From the NCBI GenBank assembly GCA_024743435.1, contig JANSWO010000002.1, positions 248,001-312,000 of the forward strand: a stretch of DNA of 64,000 bases, written 5' to 3'. Source of the stretch: Pseudomonadaceae bacterium. Lineage in GTDB: Bacteria > Pseudomonadota > Gammaproteobacteria > Pseudomonadales > Azotimanducaceae. The translations under genes and the position numbers were made by a program. The notes below the pieces were generated by a model. It worked only from the letters and a program-made list of their open reading frames with translations. It was not told where the DNA came from and ran no database searches. Shown here piece after piece: positions 61,841 through 64,000 of the stretch. How positions within the stretch are numbered: the stretch's first letter is position 1; every line of letters starts with the position of its first letter.

Positions 61841-63589
61841 ATGTGGCTCCGACAAACGCTGGCGTTTGCCGTTGTCGTTCTGCTGCAGGCGGCTGCGCTA
61901 TCGAGTAGCGCTCAGCAGATAGAGTCTGGAGCACACGATGGCGAGGCGATCGCCGTTGTTTTTGGAAGCTTCAGCTCGCAGGACAACGCAGCTCGCTGGG
62001 CGGCAGACGTTGCTCGCCAGCTATCGACAGATGTCGGTGTTGAACGGATCGAAAACGGGCTGTACCGCGTCAAAACAGCGCCGCTGGATGTTACGAGTGC
62101 GAACCGGCTGCTTAGGCTCGCGCGCGAGCGCGGGCTGGACGCGTGGCGTCTGCGACCCAAATCTAGCGCAGTGGTTGCGGGTGAGGCGGTCAGCGATCCC
62201 GCGGCCATACCTCAAGAGGTAGTTGAGCCGGTTCCATCACAGCTGTCAGCCGATGCCAAAACAGAGCCAGAGCGTGACGTTGTTCCAGCCCTCGAGTCAC
62301 CCTCATCCTCATCCACGCCGCAGCATCATTCACCGCCGCGGGCGCTGCCGCAGGCGCCGCAACAGCGCTCATCAACGCCGGCTGACAAGCGGGCTTCGCG
62401 CCCGGCTCCTTTGCCTGCTCCGTTGAGCGTTGAGTGGCACAGTGAGATCGGTGCGGAAAATCGGGTATTCGCTCGTACTGGGGCCTCTGGTCAGGACCGT
62501 TGGGCACCATCGCTCAGTCTCGAAGCTTCCTTGTTCGTCGCAAGCGGAGATGAGCGTTGGAGCTTCACAGCCACGCCTCACCTGCGACTCGATGCGCAGG
62601 ATGGCCGGCGCAACCGCTTCGATTTGCGTGAGTTTTACGTCTCTCGAGTGGGCGGTCGCTGGGAGGCGCACTTAGGTGCCAAACAGGTGTTCTGGGGCGT
62701 GACGGAGTTCAGTCACTTGGTCGATGTCATCAACCAGACAGATTTGGTTGAGAACATCGATGGCGAAGACAAACTCGGCCAGCCGATGCTCGCAATTTCG
62801 CGAGTTACTGACTGGGGCATTGTCGATCTGTACGCGCTACTGGGTGCTCGGGAGAGGACCTTTCCTGGCGCAGAAGGGCGCCTACGGACTATCGCCCCGG
62901 TGGCGACGGGGCACGCACGGTTCGATTCCGGTGCTGGCCGCGAGCGGGTGGATACGGCGATCCGCTGGACGCACTTCATGGGCCCGGCAGAAGTGGGGCT
63001 CTATCATTTCAGCGGCACCTCGCGGGAGCCGATTCTCGAACCGGTGCTAAGCGCTGGCGAATGGCAACTCATACCGCGCTATACAACCATCGATCAAACA
63101 GGGATTGATGCGCAGTACCTGTTTGGCGATACCGCACTCAAACTCGAGGCAATCCGTCGTAGTGGCTTCGGAGACACTTACGTAGCGGCGAATGTCGGGG
63201 TTGAGCACACGCTGGTGGGAGCCTTCGGTGGCCGATCCGATCTCGGCCTGGTGCTCGAGTACCTATGGGATGAGCGGGGTGACGAGGCGTTTAATACCGT
63301 CTTTGAGCGAGATATCGCGATTGGCAGTCGCTGGCAGTTCAATGATGCGGCAGACACGCATGCCTTGTTTGGCATCATTTGGGACCCTTCCACCGATGAG
63401 TCTCAGTATTCGCTTGAGGCAGGTCGGCGTCTGGGTGATCTGTGGTCGCTGAATCTCGAGGCACGTGTCTTCTCGGGAGATGATCCGGATTCCACTGACG
63501 TGCTGGCAACACTGCTCGATTCAGATCGCAAGCTCTCCTCGGTCACGCAGGATGACTATCTTCAGCTCGAAGTCGTGCGCTACTTCTGA
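61841..63589 (+). CDS. Predicted outer-membrane beta-barrel with N-terminal SPOR domain
   Basis: A 582-residue exported protein. A signal peptide ends near ALSSSAQQI. Residues 37-108 resemble a SPOR peptidoglycan-binding domain (AVVFGSFSSQDNAARWAADV). A Pro/Ser/Ala-rich linker (about 110-190) leads to a barrel with strands such as WSFTATPHLRLDAQDGRRNR and DLREFYVSRVGGRWEAHLGA, which ends in LQLEVVRYF with a C-terminal aromatic residue. The design suggests a barrel tethered to septal or denuded peptidoglycan. Coupled to the LolA-like gene. The function is unknown. Confidence 0.75.
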   Translation: MWLRQTLAFAVVVLLQAAALSSSAQQIESGAHDGEAIAVVFGSFSSQDNAARWAADVARQLSTDVGVERIENGLYRVKTAPLDVTSANRLLRLARERGLDAWRLRPKSSAVVAGEAVSDPAAIPQEVVEPVPSQLSADAKTEPERDVVPALESPSSSSTPQHHSPPRALPQAPQQRSSTPADKRASRPAPLPAPLSVEWHSEIGAENRVFARTGASGQDRWAPSLSLEASLFVASGDERWSFTATPHLRLDAQDGRRNRFDLREFYVSRVGGRWEAHLGAKQVFWGVTEFSHLVDVINQTDLVENIDGEDKLGQPMLAISRVTDWGIVDLYALLGARERTFPGAEGRLRTIAPVATGHARFDSGAGRERVDTAIRWTHFMGPAEVGLYHFSGTSREPILEPVLSAGEWQLIPRYTTIDQTGIDAQYLFGDTALKLEAIRRSGFGDTYVAANVGVEHTLVGAFGGRSDLGLVLEYLWDERGDEAFNTVFERDIAIGSRWQFNDAADTHALFGIIWDPSTDESQYSLEAGRRLGDLWSLNLEARVFSGDDPDSTDVLATLLDSDRKLSSVTQDDYLQLEVVRYF

Positions 63590-63611
63590 CTCTTCGTCAT
63601 ACTCCGCCGCT

Positions 63612-64000
63612 ATGGGGAATGACAACGATAAGACTCTGCGCCATCCGGCTGCACAAAACGCTCTCGATCTGCTGGATTCCGCCCGCTGCGTCGTGGATCG
63701 AGAAGAGCTCGGTCGAGCGCTGGATCAGCTGGCGATCCGGCTGACCTGCGATCTGATTGATGACAACCCGCTGTTGGTTAACGTACTCAACGGGGGTGCA
63801 GCCTTAACTGGTGCGCTGCTGACTCGGTTGAAGTTTCCGCTGGAGGTGGCTGCCATTCGAGTATCCCGTTATCGCGCCGAGCGAAGCGGTGGCGTGCTGC
63901 ATTGGCATGACGACGGTGATCTGGACGAGATGCGGGTTGCGGGCCGAACGATTGTGCTCGTCGATGATGTGTTGGATGAAGGCCACACACTCGCCGCGCT
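63612..64000 (+). CDS. hpt: Hypoxanthine-guanine phosphoribosyltransferase (3' end outside window)
   Basis: The first 129 codons of a purine-salvage phosphoribosyltransferase. It shows LLVNVLNGGAALTGALLTRL (the first loop), FPLEVAAIRVSRYRAERSGG as in Pseudomonas-type Hpt, and the PRPP-binding motif IVLVDDVLDEGHTLAA. It makes IMP or GMP from base plus PRPP. The frame is open at the window edge. It starts 22 bases after the barrel gene, with a poor ribosome-binding site, so the start is probable rather than certain. Confidence 0.88.
   Translation, partial: MGNDNDKTLRHPAAQNALDLLDSARCVVDREELGRALDQLAIRLTCDLIDDNPLLVNVLNGGAALTGALLTRLKFPLEVAAIRVSRYRAERSGGVLHWHDDGDLDEMRVAGRTIVLVDDVLDEGHTLAA

Overview
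This window is about 64 kb of chromosome from a free-living gammaproteobacterium of moderately high GC content (roughly 58-60 % by eye). Coding density is high, with short operons on both strands and many 4-base ATGA overlaps. Evidence for the class includes rdgC, lexA with CTG-N10-CAG boxes, families such as DUF2835, DUF3014 and DUF4892-OmpA, a class 2 quinone-dependent pyrD, and an N-terminal-domain GlpG rhomboid. The order small membrane protein - topA - lexA resembles Pseudomonas as I recall it. A CYP153-type alkane hydroxylase hints at hydrocarbon or fatty-acid metabolism. The species cannot be named. I see no rRNA, tRNA, prophage, CRISPR array or defence island.

Layout. 0-7.6 kb: end of a gamma-glutamyltransferase-like gene, a VOC protein, CYP153, a DUF900 hydrolase, a small P-loop kinase, a YHS-domain secreted protein, a TAXI-type membrane lipoprotein and rdgC. 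7.6-9 kb: a DUF4892-OmpA gene flanked on both sides by clusters of a composite palindromic repeat. 9-16.7 kb (minus strand): asnS, a heterodimeric ABC exporter, lipA and an acidic protein of unknown function, probably one operon. 16.8-22.9 kb: DUF3014, a FemAB-like acyltransferase, a Fur-controlled TonB-dependent receptor, a NUDIX hydrolase and trxB. 23-33.6 kb: an alpha/beta hydrolase, MFS transporter, VOC and DsbA/FrnE proteins, two unknown genes, cysE, a tandem thioesterase pair, nadK, a MocA/XdhC molybdenum-cofactor pair and glpG. 33.7-43.3 kb: pepN, then a complete MoxR-DUF58-DUF4381-BatA-BatB/C-BatD operon. 43.6-48.5 kb: DUF2835, a 262-bp non-coding element with 31-bp terminal inverted repeats, pyrD, a sigma-54-type promoter, amtB and an unknown repeat-rich protein. 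48.5-56.3 kb: ddl, an S9 peptidase, RimJ-type GNAT, a small membrane protein, a C39-like peptidase, a glutaredoxin-like protein, an Slt lytic transglycosylase and a universal stress protein. 56.4-64 kb: small membrane protein, topA, lexA with an unusual leader, a LolA-like/SPOR-barrel pair, and the start of hpt.

Working together: redox and sulfur functions recur (trxB, FrnE-type DsbA, a glutaredoxin-like protein, cysE, lipA). So do envelope functions (Bat complex, slt, ddl, OmpA, LolA-like protein, barrel protein, rhomboid) and nutrient-stress control (Fur box, sigma-54 promoter, SOS boxes). The Bat operon is the only large multi-gene complex fully contained in the window.

The least conventional content is between the genes. 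Five separate short tandem arrays (19, 17, 17, 18 and 7 bp periods) lie at gene ends or in leaders. Two clusters of a composite inverted repeat frame one gene, and a structured transposon-like element begins exactly at a stop codon. No single novel enzymatic system is evident. The repeat arrays, especially those between the SOS boxes and lexA, are the best candidates for undescribed biology.
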